The notes: generated by a model from the letters alone, not told the origin. DNA of 64,000 nt from Papilionanthe hookeriana x Papilionanthe teres (GCA_022702705.1 CM040425.1:248001-312000); one strand, 5' to 3'; shown: positions 1-10,710, counted from the stretch's first letter. Program-made: numbers and translations.

Positions 1-389
1 TAATCTCCTCTGAGGATCAATTCTGGGTTTACTGTCAGCTTCTAGTAATATTCAGTGCATACAAATTGAAGGACTGATTCCTTTAATATCTACTATAAGC
101 CATCCAAAAGCTCTTTTATATAATACTTTAAGCAGTTTAACTTCTTGGTTAGTAATCAATTCAGAAGATATAATAACAGGTAAAGTTAAAGAATTCCCTA
201 AATAGGCATATTTCAAATAAGAGGGTAATTTTTTTTAATTCCAATATAGGAGCTTTTTCAATATATGGTTTGAATTCATTACTTTTAGAAGTATCTAATA
301 TTTTCCAATTTTCATTAATGTAATGAATTTCTCTTACTTCTGTTTCTTTTTAATCGCTTTTACCACTTAAATTTTCAGAGTCTATAAAT
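1..389 (-). pseudogene. protease to reverse transcriptase linker of element A
   Basis: This stretch lines up with the linker before reverse transcriptase in element C (around 31930-32280). The segment near position 1 encodes the stretch ending in an Asn-Pro-Glu-type motif that just precedes RT in these elements. Several stops interrupt it. RT itself would lie to the left of the window. Confidence 0.55.
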
Positions 390-880
390 TCTTCTTCTTA
401 AAAATGAATCTGACATTTTTCTTGAAAGTGCTGTTCAATACTGTAATCCAAGATGTCCATTCTATAATACTTTTCCTTGTTAGGATACCTCATTGATTTA
501 AGAACATTAATTGTTACCTCTTGATCATTAACTCTCATGGTTAACTCCCCTTTTTGCACATCAATCATAGCTCTTCCTGTAGCAAGAAAAAGTCTACCTA
601 GGATAATAGGAATCTCTTTATCTTCTTCTATATCCAATATTATAAAAGCAACAGAGAATAAAATTTATCCTCCTTTACCAAAACATCTTTTATTAGTCCT
701 CTAGGGTGAGTAATAGATCGGTCTGCTAATTGCAAGGTTACAGTTGTAGAAGATATTTCTCCTAGGTCCAATCTCTTATAGATGGATAAAGGAATGAGAT
801 TAAAACTTGCTCCTAAATTACATAAAGCTTTTCCTTGAAGTTTATCTCTATAGCGTAAAGTATTGTAAAACTTCTAGGAT
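390..880 (-). pseudogene. retroviral-type aspartic protease (PR), element A, dead active site
   Basis: The protease would cleave the gag-pol polyprotein inside the virus-like particle. The C-terminal half is open at 398-637 and contains ILGRLFLATGRAMIDVQKG, a hallmark of the Athila PR domain. The active-site segment near 815-825 reads C-N-L-G-A-S where element C has C-D-L-G-A-S, so the catalytic Asp is Asn, consistent with a G-to-A change. A frame break separates the two halves. The motif and its place after gag make the family call firm. Confidence 0.75.
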
Positions 881-2640
881 CTTTTAGTTTTTGTGGAAGT
901 TTTCTCTGAATAATTGCACTGCATTCTGCACTTAGTGCTACAGATTCAAAAGCTTCAAATATTCTTTTCTTATTAAGATTCTCTTTCATAAATTTGGCAT
1001 ACTTAAGCATTTGTTCCAAATATTTAGTAAATGGGATATTAATAGTAAGCTTTTTGAATACCTCAAAAAAGTTTAGAAAATTGTTGATCTAATTTTTGCT
1101 GCTTAAGTCATTGTGGAAGTGGAGGTGGAATTTTTTCGTATTCATCTTGAGATGGTAGTTATTTTTCTGTTTCAGGTAGTTGTTTTTTAGGTTTATCAAC
1201 TTCTACCACTTCAGTTTCTTTCTGAATCTTACTCTCTTTTCCATCCTTTAGTTCTTTTCCACTTCTAAGTAACATAGCTTTAATTTGCTCAGGATCTTTT
1301 CCATTTTCTCTTGGATTTACTTCAACAGTGCTAGGTAATGTTCCTTATGGTCTATTATTTATAGCATTAGCAATTTGCCCCATTTGGTTTTCAATATTTC
1401 TTATTGCAGCATTTTGACTTTGCAATTGACTCCCCATTTGTAAAATTAATTCTTCTATTGATAATTTCTTTTCATTAAATTGTTGATTATGAAAGCTAGG
1501 AGTATAAGAAGGTTAATATTTAGAATTATTTTGTTTATTCCAATTTCTAGTTGTGATAAGTTGGTTGTTACCCCATTGAGGATTTGCATTATTCCAATTA
1601 AAATTAGGGTGATTCCTCCAACCTGGATTATAATAATTAGAATATGGGTTATTAGTTTTGCTAGCAATAGCTTGCGATGTTTCTAAAGTTTGATATTCTT
1701 AAGTATTTTTCGAATTATCATTTAAATGTGATAAATGAGACAAATTATCCAATTTCTTTGATATATCAGCCACTTGAGAAACTAAAATTAAAAAGGCTTC
1801 ATTTTCTTGTATACTAGCCACTTTCTTAGGATTAATCCTATCAGAAGGCCGTTGGAAATTATTAGTTGTCATTTCTTCAATTAAAGAATAAGCTTCATCA
1901 AATGATTTAGACATTAAAGAACCACCACCAGCAGCATCAATAATAGATTTAAGAGAACCTATTAATCCATTATAAAATGTTTGTATAATTAACCAGTCTG
2001 GTAAAGAGTGATGTGGGCATTTCCTAAGAACTTATTTAAATCGTTCCCAAGCTTCATAAATAGTTTCCCCATCAAGTTGAGTAAATGAAGTTATATCATT
2101 TCTAAGTTTTGTAGTTTTCGATGGTGGAAAATATTTTGCTAAAAATTTTTGAGGCATTTATCCCCAAGTTTTAATAGATCCTGTTGTTAATGAATTTAAC
2201 CAAATCTTAGTCTTATCCCTTAATGAAAAAGGAAAGAGCCTAAGTGTAATAGCATCATAAAAAACACGATCACATTTAAAGGTAGGACAAAGTTCTGGAA
2301 AACTAGCTAGGTGTAAATTAGGATCTTCCGTAGGAGATCCTCCAAACTGATTACTTTGAACCATTTGTATAATTGTAGGTTTAATTCAAAAGAATTTGCA
2401 GCTACAACAGGTAATTGAATGCTTAAATGAATTTCATCAGTTGTAGGGTTAGCATATTCTCTTAAAGGTCTTTGCTGATTTTGATTTTCATTTTCAATAT
2501 TTTGATTAATATTATTTTGGAGTATATTAGCCATTTCTTGCAAATTACAAAATCTATTATCCTTTCTAATTTTTCTTATAGTACACTCTAATTCAGAATT
2601 GTAAGGTATTGATCCCTGGTAAATATTTATGTGCTTACAA
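881..2640 (-). pseudogene. gag polyprotein, element A, broken
   Basis: Gag forms the capsid that packages the element RNA. The N-terminal half carries the retrotransposon gag core: EDPNLHLASFPELC and then LRLFPFSLRDKTKIW (2158-2364). The upstream part (about 2375-2640) is in another frame, so a frameshift near 2375 splits the core. 1699-1914 holds the next segment (MSKSFDEAYSLIEEM), followed by an Asn/Trp/Pro-rich region near 1500-1660 and a linker with EQMLKYAKFMKENLNKKR (813-1019). The copies in elements C and E share this domain order. Confidence 0.8.
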
Positions 2641-2656
2641 ATATGATATGAAAATT

Positions 2657-2669
2657 GGCATCGGCGCCA
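2657..2669 (-). other. primer binding site, tRNA-Asp type, element A
   Basis: The minus strand reads TGGCGCCGATGCC, one mismatch from the 3' end complement of plant tRNA-Asp (TGGCGCCGTTGCC). It lies between the LTR end and gag, where minus-strand DNA synthesis starts. Athila elements are known to use tRNA-Asp. Confidence 0.85.
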
Positions 2670-3074
2670 AAAACTTGGTCCGGTCTCGTAGATATATGTA
2701 TGTGTGCCAAAAACTTGACTCCACACAAAATATATGTAATTTAGATATAAAAATTATGATTTTATAATATGGGATACTACGCAAGTATATGTATCGTTTA
2801 TCAAGTAATATAGGACTTTCTGATTAAGCCCCGAGATATCGAACCCACAGGGAAAATATAAAATCTTTAAAGGAATCAGAGAAATTATCTTTTTACTTTC
2901 TATGATTGTTTTCAAAAAAGTATGTCTTGATTTTGAAAAGTTTTGAAGGTTGATATGTCTTTTGAAATTTTCTTAATAAAATGCTAAACAAGAAACTAAA
3001 ATTACAATAACTAATAACACTGGATGTAAAATACTATTAACTAGAATATCTTTTTCTTTCCTTTCATGAAGTAG

Positions 3075-3489
3075 TAATAATTCTTAAAGTATTGTTGTGG
3101 AAGTATTCAAATTTTTGTTGTAACAGATAGAATCAAATGTGTTCTTTACCCTTGCTTGGTTCTATAAAGAACATATGTTAATTTGAAATTTATATTATTT
3201 TGAACATAGTTAGGCAGAGAAGATACCAGTCTCTCACTCTAGAGTTCCCTCGATTCCCACCACCTGGGGGCTAACTTGTCATAATAATTCTTAAAGTATT
3301 GTTGTGGAAGTATTCAAATTTTTGTTGTAACAGATAGAATCAAATGTGTTCTTTACCCTTGCTTGGTTCTATAAAGAACATATGTTAATTTGAAATTTAT
3401 ATTATTTGAACATGGTTAGGCAGAGAAGATACCAGTCTCTCACTCTAGACTTCTCTCGATTCCCACCACCTGGGGGCTAACTTGTCATA
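3075..3489. repeat. tandem duplication inside LTR A, unit 207 bp
   Basis: Two nearly identical units lie head to tail; the landmark TTCTTAAAGT occurs at 3081 and again at 3288. Each unit contains the TGTTCTTTA hairpin and the 'CACCTGGGGGCTAAC' block. Other LTRs of this family have one unit. Confidence 0.9.
3140..3173 (-). other. conserved LTR hairpin, 9-bp stem, 16-nt loop
   Basis: Arms TGTTCTTTA (3140-3148) and TAAAGAACA (3165-3173) pair perfectly around a 16-nt loop starting CCCTT. A second copy lies at 3347-3380 because of the 207-bp duplication. The same geometry occurs in every LTR of the window. Confidence 0.75.
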
Positions 3490-4463
3490 ACAAAACTCAA
3501 AACTTCAAACCAAATTAGGGGGTTTTAGCCTGTCACTCTAAAATCCTCTAATTTTACTCCCTCTCAAAAAAATATCTTCTAATATTACATTCAATTATAT
3601 GGACTAAAATTCTCACCCATATAATTGCATGTGATTCTTACTAACTTTTATGAGACAATACTCTATTGGATCTTACATAATCTCAAGAAATTTTACAACT
3701 TTACAGGCCAAATTAAGAAGTAAACAAAGTTTTTAGAATCAATCTTCACAACTTCTTCCAACTTTTAAACACTTATACTTTCCACAACAATTCTCTTTAA
3801 ATTAATTACTTCTCCATTTAAGAAAGAAAAAGATAAAGTAAACTACTCAGAATGCATTGAGAAAATATAAAAACACATTAATTTGAAATTAAAAACAACG
3901 ATAAGAAAAATAATAAACGAAAACAAGTATTATTAAATTAAATAAAAGTAAACACTTATCTGAAAATGCTCTCTACAAGACTATGGAAATTCCTCTGAAA
4001 CATTGACTCTTCGCTAAACTACTTCTCAGGGCAAGTCTCCCAACTCTGTTGACTCAGAATACAGACTTCAGACTTCAATAAAAACTAATCTAAAAGAAGG
4101 AAAAGAAGTGGGAAGAAGAATACTTTACTCCGACCCTTTTCTCCTTTCTACTCTCTACTCCTACTCTAAATAAAAACTTTCAAAATGCAGTGGAAGAACA
4201 ATGGAAGTACTCTTCAAAATTCAGTGGAAGAGTCTCCTCAAATTGCCTCCTCTAAATCTTTCCTAAGACTCTCTTTAAATAGTAAACCAAAAGGTACCTT
4301 GGTGTCTCTTCAAAATGTGTCCAGATTCGATGTATCTACCAAGGAACACACCCGTTCATTCAAACTTGCCGCCCAAAGGAAGTTATGGATGTTACCACCA
4401 AGAGTTGCATCCCATCCCCTTTGAAACTGGCGCCAAATCCATTTGAAATTCGATTTTTATTTG

Positions 4464-4501
4464 TGGCGGCTAAACGCCGGCCCAGCGGCGCTTAATCGCC
4501 A
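4464..4501. promoter_or_regulatory. GC-rich palindrome in LTR A
   Basis: Arms of 15 nt (4464-4478 and 4487-4501) flank an 8-nt spacer. The consensus arm is TGGCGGCTAAGCGCC; this copy has small mismatches. It stands out against very AT-rich surroundings, about 185 nt inside the LTR at its upstream (U3) end. A related motif sits upstream of ORF4 at 7719-7772. Its role is not known to me. Confidence 0.65.
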
Positions 4502-4684
4502 GTGCCAAATTTTTTATTTTTCATTTTTTTCTCCAAATTTGATCCAATTTTGCTCCTTTCATCAAGACCATCCATTTTCATCATACCTGCAAGAAAAACA
4601 CAAAATAACTTCCATTAAAGTGCAATATCATTAAAAATAGATATAAAAATGTGCATAAAAATACGATATATTTTAGGTGTATCA

Positions 4685-4700
4685 AAATCCCCCAAACTTA
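4685..4700 (-). other. polypurine tract next to LTR A
   Basis: The minus strand reads TAAGTTTGGGGGATTT directly before the LTR. This is the expected plus-strand primer for DNA synthesis, and the sequence is shared by C, D, E and F. Confidence 0.8.
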
Positions 4701-6123
4701 AAATTTTACTTGTCCTCAAGTGACAGTTAATCTCATAGAACATTTTAGCATGCAAATTATGTAATGAGTTTCTCAGGAAGATAACAAAATTTTTTTCTAG
4801 AAATGGAATAGTCTAATTTAGAAAAAATTTCAAAAATTAAAACCAACTGAAAGTTTAGAAAGTTCTTAAGTAAAAGAAAATGATAAATATAAGTCTTTAT
4901 CTAATTCAGAAATATTTGTATATTTTTCAAAATATAAGATTCAAACATTTATTTTTCTCACTTACAAATCTTTATTTGAAAAATAATTTTACTTACTATA
5001 TTACAACTTTAAGCTTTAGATTTTTTTCTGAACTTATATCTTAAACTTTAGGTATGAAACCAATTTTTTATTAGGCCCTTAAATCCTCAAGCTTCTCCTC
5101 CCTTTTCATATACTATATTTTTCACTTTTTTTTTGATAATGCAAGGATTACTATATCTGGATAGACCTTTAATGATTTTGAATTCCATCCTTCCATTTAA
5201 AATAAAGATCAGATACACATCTTTCACTTAAAAATCATAATAATAGTATCTGAAAATTACTCTTCAATAAAAGAAATTTAAGCTTTGAAGAATAAAAGTC
5301 AATTCTTCTATTTATCCAAAAATACAAAACTTCTTACTAAAGATAGTTTAACTTTGTTTAACACCTCTTCGTTAAAAAAATTTTAACTTTATGTTTTTCA
5401 TGATTACTATAAATTTTAACTAAAATCTTTTATTCATTTCTATATTCAAAATTTTGTTCCCCTAATATAACTTCATGTACATAATTGTTCTCAATCAAAA
5501 ATAAGATTTATTTTTAAGTATTCTTGAGAATCAAATAAAATTTTAGGTTTTTGAAAATCATTGTTTTTAAAATCCCCCCCAAACTTTAAATTTTTAATTA
5601 AGATAAAAAATTTAAGCATAAGAAATGATACATGGGTGAGAAAGAAAAACTGACATATCATGCTTGCAGGAATTTTTAATATCCTAATATGCAAGTATAA
5701 CAATTTAAATAGAGTAAAATGAAATAAAATTTAGTTTTTGAAAACATTTTTCTTCTTTTTTTTATAATAATAAGAAAAGTAAAAATTTTAGAAGACTTCT
5801 ACAGTAGTGGTGGTTTTCAAAGCAAATACACACCAACTAAAATAACACACTGATACAGATAACACTGATAGTGGAATTTGAAGAATTTTAAACATGTAGT
5901 TTTCCTAAGTAGAAGTTCCTAATAGAGGTTTATAATTTCCTAACAGTTTTCGGAATTAAAGTACACACTACTAAAAACTCTGACATAACATACACATAAA
6001 AACATTTACTATTACACACTACCACACAACAACATATAAATCAACAATAAAACAACAACAATACCTGAATATGTATAACAGATAAATAGTACAACTACAA
6101 TCTGCATACTATCAAGGTTCACA
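4701..6123 (-). other. conserved 1.4-kb non-coding tail between ORF4 and LTR, element A'
   Basis: No reading frame of substance is present. The region aligns with the matching stretches of C, D, E and F. Landmarks are CTTGTCCTCAAGTGAC just inside the polypurine tract, a T-rich tract near 5120-5135, the block ATTACTATATCTGGATAG with TTTAATGATTTTGAA (about 5150-5185), and a second polypurine tract at 5574. Confidence 0.7.
5574..5590 (-). other. second polypurine tract motif, element A'
   Basis: On plus this is CCCCCCCAAACTTTAA, on minus TTAAAGTTTGGGGGGG. It resembles the LTR-adjacent polypurine tract and lies 890 bp from the LTR end. All five Athila-like copies have it at nearly the same distance. 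Confidence 0.6.
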
Positions 6124-7339
6124 TCACAACCCAATCATCAAACAAAATACTAGATAAAGTACACAGTGACACAACACATCAATACAACAACTAAAACAAA
6201 CAACATACATCCACTCTTCATCCTCATCATCATCATCATCTTGCTCGATCCAATCTTTGGATGACACATAAGTTATATAGAATGGATGAGGTGGCATCTC
6301 AGCACTCTGATCTCCTCTAATCAGTCTATCCAAATATTGCTGATAATTCTCCTCATATTCATCTTGTTTTCAATATATCTCTCAACATTATCCAGCTTTC
6401 CATCCATATCTCTCACATGCTCTTGAGTAAGACTCACTTTTTTCAAAATCTTTCTTAATAAACCAGTCTCTGAATCAGTAGATGATGAAGCATGTGAAGT
6501 AAAAGCACGTGAAGTAGAAGCAGCAGAAGGAGAAGCAGTAGAAGCCCTACCAAATCCTCCTCTCCAACCAAACACTAAATGTACTGTGTAAGCACCAACG
6601 TTTACACTGGTAATTGGTCTTCCCAGGTTTCAAATTTCACTCCAGATCTTTCACATAGTGAATGAATCAAGGAAGGAAATCCAATACCTGCGGTCATGGT
6701 GGATCTAGCATAGTTCAAAACATAATCATAAATTATACCTCCAATATCAATAGGCTTCGCTTGCTGAATACAATGATTCAACATATCTCTTTCTCTCGTT
6801 ACTTCACTAGTATGACTTGAAGGTAACAACTTAGATGAGATAAACTAATGCCATGCCCTAGAAATGGCATTTATTTTGGAAGCAGGAAAGTTCACTCTTC
6901 TATCATTTCTAATTTTCCATAATCCTCTTCCATCAGTCAGATATTCCATAATCTCATCTAATTCTCCTTCTGAAGGATGATAGTTAGAATAAAAACAGAA
7001 CATATCAGGAGGTAATCTATAAAAGGTATTGATTGTACCTGAAGAGAAGTTTACTTCATGCCTCCTAACAATCACCTGATTTTCCTCTGCAGCAGGTAAA
7101 ATTACATAAAATTCTCTTACCACAGAAACAACAGCAACAACGGAGAAGCAACAGTAATTCTGCCAATTTCTTCTTGCAATCATATCTTCATTTGCCTCTC
7201 TTGGCTTACTAAACACTTGCTCGGGAATCAACTTACGTGATTGCAATGCATCGACGTATCGTTCCTCAGCCCTCAAACTAAAAAATTTGTCAGAATCAAA
7301 CTTCATCTTTTCTCGTGTACGCTTTGACTTTGGAGCCAT
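6124..7339 (-). pseudogene. ORF4 of element A': Transposase_32-like plant transposon protein, broken
   Basis: Function unknown. The protein resembles the 'putative plant transposon protein' domain found downstream of pol in some plant retroelements. It starts MAPKSKRTREK (basic N-terminus), then a core with VVREFYVILPAAEEN, FCFYSNYHPSEGELDEIM and W-H-x-F-I-S-S-K-L-L-P-S-S-H-T-S-E-V-T, then IDIGGIIYDYVLN. A coiled-coil-like segment (GLLRKILKKVSLTQEHVRDM) and an acidic tail DDDDDEDEE close it. Damage: a stop at 6845-6847 (Tyr in other copies), a 19-nt deletion near 6602 relative to element C, and a frameshift near 6330. The start is supported by the same ATG in C and D, just after a splice-acceptor-like sequence. 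Confidence 0.7.
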
Positions 7340-7341
7340 CT

Positions 7342-7549
7342 CTAAAAATTCATGAAAAATTCACCATAAATTCCAAAATCAAACTAAACTTGCTAAATTA
7401 TATTCCAAAAGATATTTTCACTAAATCCAAGCAATTTATCAAGCTTTTCCTCAAATTTTCACCATGAATAATGATTTTAAGATCTTCCAAATTGTAGTCA
7501 AAATACATGGTGAAAATAAAAAAATTTTACTTAGGAGTACTGCTCTTAC
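7342..7549 (-). other. predicted 5'-UTR intron of ORF4, element A' (208 bp)
   Basis: The minus strand shows a donor CTTGAG|GTAAGAGC at 7549 and a T-rich acceptor AATTTTTAG at 7342, two bases before the ORF4 ATG. Intron-like pairs of nearly identical length occur in C (200 bp), E (202 bp) and F (201 bp). Splicing is inferred from the motifs only. Confidence 0.6.
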
Positions 7550-7718
7550 CTCAAGGAATCCAAATCTAACAATTTTTGTTGAGATCGGCTCTTAAATGAT
7601 CCACAATATGATACCCTTGGCTCCTCTTTCGCGGCAAAGCAAAGGTTGAAGATGATGGGGCGGTTAAAAATGACAATTTTTGGGTTTTTAACTTTCGGGA
7701 ATCATTTTTCGCGAACAG

Positions 7719-7772
7719 GTGCCTAAGCACGAACTATCGCGCTAAGCCGTGAAATCTGGCGCTTAGCCGCCA
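7719..7772. promoter_or_regulatory. GC-rich palindromic cluster upstream of ORF4, element A'
   Basis: Contains GTGCCTAAGCAC, then CGCGCTAAGCCGTGA and GGCGCTTAGCCGCCA (7758-7772). The last 15 nt are identical to the right arm of the LTR palindrome of C and D. It lies 380-435 bp upstream of the ORF4 ATG and about 170 bp upstream of the predicted intron. Function unknown; promoter or protein-binding cassette is my inference. Confidence 0.55.
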
Positions 7773-8185
7773 GTACCCAAATTTTTTATAATTAAGGTTA
7801 ATGCACTAAATCACTTTGTTAATTACCCTTAATTACTCTAGAATAATTAATTCTCCCCACAAATCTTCTAATACTCCAAATCAAAGTTAAATAACCAATG
7901 ATTCCACACAAATTTCATAAAAACAAACATAACACTCCAGAATAACCAATGACTTATAATAAAACAAACATAATACTTAATACAATACTAGAATTTTTAT
8001 TCAAACATAAAGGATAAAATTCTCAAAATACAAGACACTATAATCTTAAACTGATAAGTGTACATCTCTAAGATGTACCCATCACATCATCAGGCATATA
8101 CTTAAACATTAAACACACCAAATATGAACTCACAAGAACACTAACATAACATATAAGACTCTAAACAAATAGAAACAAAACACTT
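7773..8185. other. AT-rich spacer between ORF3 remnant and ORF4 cassette, element A'
   Basis: No coding potential or repeat that I can support. Its place matches the ORF3-to-ORF4 spacers of E (21845-22231) and F (60337-60734). Confidence 0.4.
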
Positions 8186-8450
8186 TTAATTCCACTCTCC
8201 ATTAGGCGGAATATAACTAGGACCACTATTATTCTCATTTGACCCTTCAGGAATATAAATTTGTTAGAACGGGCGATCATTGTTCATTATTATATCATCT
8301 TCTTCAATTTATTTATTCTTCACAAACATCGTCTTATCTATTTCTTCCACATACCTTGAATGATTGAATTGCATCTTGAGTTGCCATCCCATGTGATCCA
8401 GATGTAAAGTAATATCATTGATCTTTGCTTCCACGGTACCTCATGACACC
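8186..8450 (-). pseudogene. probable C-terminal remnant of ORF3, element A'
   Basis: One minus frame reads a coiled-coil-like segment (LHLDHMGWQLKMQFNHSRYV) similar in position and character to the C-terminal coiled coil of ORF3 in E and F (FDHLDWRMKEYFDH), and ends ...PPNGEWN-stop at 8186-8188. Two in-frame stops interrupt it. The rest is cut off at 8450, where Tat-type sequence begins. If right, LTR family 1 also had two ORFs downstream of pol. The short length makes this tentative. Confidence 0.45.
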
Positions 8451-8787
8451 TCTTGTTTTAGTAGCCTTTATCCTGGGTTGACCGTTGATACTTTATACCA
8501 CTGCTTTAGATGAGTCCCTCAAAGCCTTACTTGCCCAAGTCAATGATGAGGGTAAAGAGAACACACTTAACTACTTCAGTCAATGTCTAATACCTACTAA
8601 AGTTAAGTACCCTCCTATTGAGAAACATTGTCTAGCTTTTGTTTTCTCCGCTCAAAGGCTTATACATTACATGTTGTCTCATAAGGTCAACCTGATCTTG
8701 AAAGTTAATCCTTTGCAATATTTGATGATCAGACCAACACTTTTTGGATGTTTAGCAAGGTGGTCGATGATACTATTGCAATTTTGA
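8451..8787 (+). pseudogene. RT-associated RNase H, Tat fragment
   Basis: The RNase H would degrade RNA in RNA-DNA hybrids during reverse transcription. The frame begins at LYTTALDESLKALLAQVND and includes YPPIEKHCLAFVFSAQR and LARWSMILLQF, matching T2 at 48880-49200. The open stretch starts mid-domain because the fragment is truncated. It ends in a premature stop before the linker, which continues in a broken frame to about 8930. Confidence 0.8.
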
Positions 8788-8938
8788 TAAAACTTTTGTG
8801 CCCCTTCGCGCTATCAAGTTTCAGATTCTCATGGATTATCTCGTAGTGCACCCACTACCAGCTGGGTCCCCTCTCAATAATAATCTACTAGACAAACAAA
8901 TAATGGAAGTGGAAGATCCCAATGCTTAACGTTAAGAA

Positions 8939-9613
8939 ATGTACTTCGATGGAGAGTCATCAGCCAAAAGGGACAAAGTACGACAAACAATGATACCAGG
9001 CAAGCCAGGAATCAGTTTGATCTTGGTGACCCCATATCAAGCCATACTAAGATATTCCTACCACTTGACAAAGCCATGTACTAATAAAGAAGCAAAATAT
9101 GAAGCTCTAATCACCGGTTTAGAATTGGCATTATTAATGGAAATTATAGACAATGCCATATATGGCGACTCACAACACCTCGTCAAGCAAGTGGCAGGAT
9201 AGTATAATATTTTGAATCTAAGATTAGAAGAATACCATCAGTACACGATGAAGTTGCTAGAGCAGATTCCATTTGTGATGTTCAATTGATTCCCTCGAGC
9301 AGACAACGCCCATGTGGATGCTTTAGCTAAACTTGCTAATGAATTGGCTTGTCCACCCAAAGATTCTATAGATACTACAGTGCATGGATGTCAGATTTTA
9401 TCAGAGATCGACCTCGACATTTTGCATAAGATTGGAAAAGAAGAAGTGGCAACTACCATGTCAGATGATAAAGAAGATTGGTGTCAACCGATAATATAAT
9501 ATCTGCAAACACGAAGACTACCTGAAGACAAATTAACATCTCATCAAATTCGGAAGAGAGCTCTCTCATATACCTTAATCGATAAGGTTCTGTATAGAAG
9601 ATCCTTCGACCAG
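8939..9613 (+). pseudogene. archaeal-type RNase H (aRNH) and linker, Tat fragment
   Basis: A second RNase H domain between RNase H and integrase is diagnostic of the Tat clade. Visible catalytic positions are the Asp in MYFDGES, the Glu in NKEAKYEAL and the Asp in YGDSQ. The fourth, in ADNAHVDALAKLA (about 9302-9340), lies past a stop near 9200. A linker with LACPPKDSIDTT and a further stop at 9497 leads into integrase. Confidence 0.8.
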
Positions 9614-10710
9614 ATGTGGCTCGGATATCTAAGCATAGTAGAAGCACAAATAACTGTCAAAGAAGTACATGTCGGAATTTGTGGAGCTCACCAGTCAGGA
9701 CCGAAGATGAAAATGAAAATCAAACAATTCAGATACTATTGGCCAGCAGTGATGACAAACTTCATGGATGTAGCAAAGAAATGTCATCAATGTGAAGTGC
9801 ATCGAGTGTTCTTGCACCATCCTCTGAATTTTCTACACCCCACGATGTCCTTGTGGCCATTCGAGTGTTGGGGTATGGATGTAGTGGGTCCGATAGATCC
9901 TCCATCTTCGAAAAGACATAGGTTATACTCACTGCTACGGATTACTTCTCCAAGTGGGTAGAGACAGTTCAGCTAGGGATGTCACTTCACATCAAGTTCT
10001 ATAATTCTTCCAGACTCAGATCGTGTACCGCTTTGGTGTTCCACGCAAAATCATTTCAGATAATGGGTCCACTTTTAAGAGCACAAATCAATAATTATGT
10101 CAGACAACACGGAATAAACTGGAGATACTCTACGATTTACTACACAAGTTCGAATGGATTGGCAGAAGCCTTTAACAAAAAAATTGTGCAAATCCTAAAG
10201 AAGAAGCTTAACGACAATAAAAGGGGATGGTATGATAAGTTACCAAAAGCTTTGTGGGCCTACAAGACTACAATCAGAACACCGACACAATCTACACCTT
10301 ACGCACTTGTGTATGGGTCCGAGGCAATACTTTCGTTAGAAGTTCAACTACCATCACCTTGAGTCGCAATCACCAACCAAATTACAATTGAAGAGAATGC
10401 TAAACTTCAACTTACAGAATTGGAAAGTCTTGAAGGGAAGAGATTGGTCGCACAGTAGAATTTTAAACTGTATCAAGAGAAGGTGATTCAAGCCCACGTT
10501 AAATTTATCTGCCCGAGGTTGTTCAAAGTTGGTGACCTTGTGCTCATTCTTAGAAGACCTATTCTTGCACATCACAAGATAGGTGAAAAATTTGAACCAA
10601 CCTGGGAAGGACCATTCGTGGTAGAGCATGTATACTCAGGAGGGTCATACCAGCCAATGGATTCTCAAGGGGATAGACCCATGTTGCCAATAAATGGACG
10701 ATATCTATAA
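9614..10710 (+). pseudogene. integrase, Tat fragment
   Basis: Integrase inserts element DNA into the host genome. The zinc-binding region includes HVGICGAHQSG and CHQCEVH. The first catalytic Asp is in ECWGMDVVGPIDPPSS. The segment with the second Asp is frame-shifted and poorly preserved near 9960-10080. The catalytic Glu is in GLAEAFNKK. The C-terminal part has TPTQSTPYALVYGSEA and WEGPFVVEHVYSGGSYQ. Frameshifts occur near 9960 and 10362-10480, and the end (NGRYL-stop) is three codons short of the T2 protein (KKYYAP). Confidence 0.8.

Larger units (their letters stand above)
1..4684 (-). mobile_element. Athila-like LTR retrotransposon A, 5' part (LTR, primer site, gag, protease)
   Basis: Reading the minus strand, an LTR (2676-4684) is followed by a tRNA-Asp-type primer site, gag and aspartic protease, and the element leaves the window before reverse transcriptase. 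The order and gag motifs fit the Athila lineage of Ty3/gypsy elements. The copy is old: gag has frameshifts and the protease catalytic residue is changed. The same LTR also has the 3' end of another copy on its other side, so it belongs to a tandem or recombinant structure rather than a simple insertion. Confidence 0.85.
2676..4684 (-). repeat. LTR A (about 2.0 kb), flanked on both sides by internal sequence
   Basis: The left end (TGGTCC) follows the primer site by a 6-nt spacer, and the right end (GTGTATCA) abuts a polypurine tract, so both LTR borders are defined. It aligns along its length with the LTRs of C (12483-14262 and 34702-36457) and D. It contains the conserved block near 2766-2855 with GATATCGAACCCACAGGGA, the 16-nt-loop hairpin, an internal 207-bp duplication and a GC-rich palindrome near the right end. 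The duplication makes it longer than the other family 1 LTRs (1.75-1.78 kb). Confidence 0.85.

Noticed and set aside
4185..4634. Plus-strand frames in LTR A
   Set aside because: Not conserved in the C or D LTRs and antisense to the element; LTR noise.
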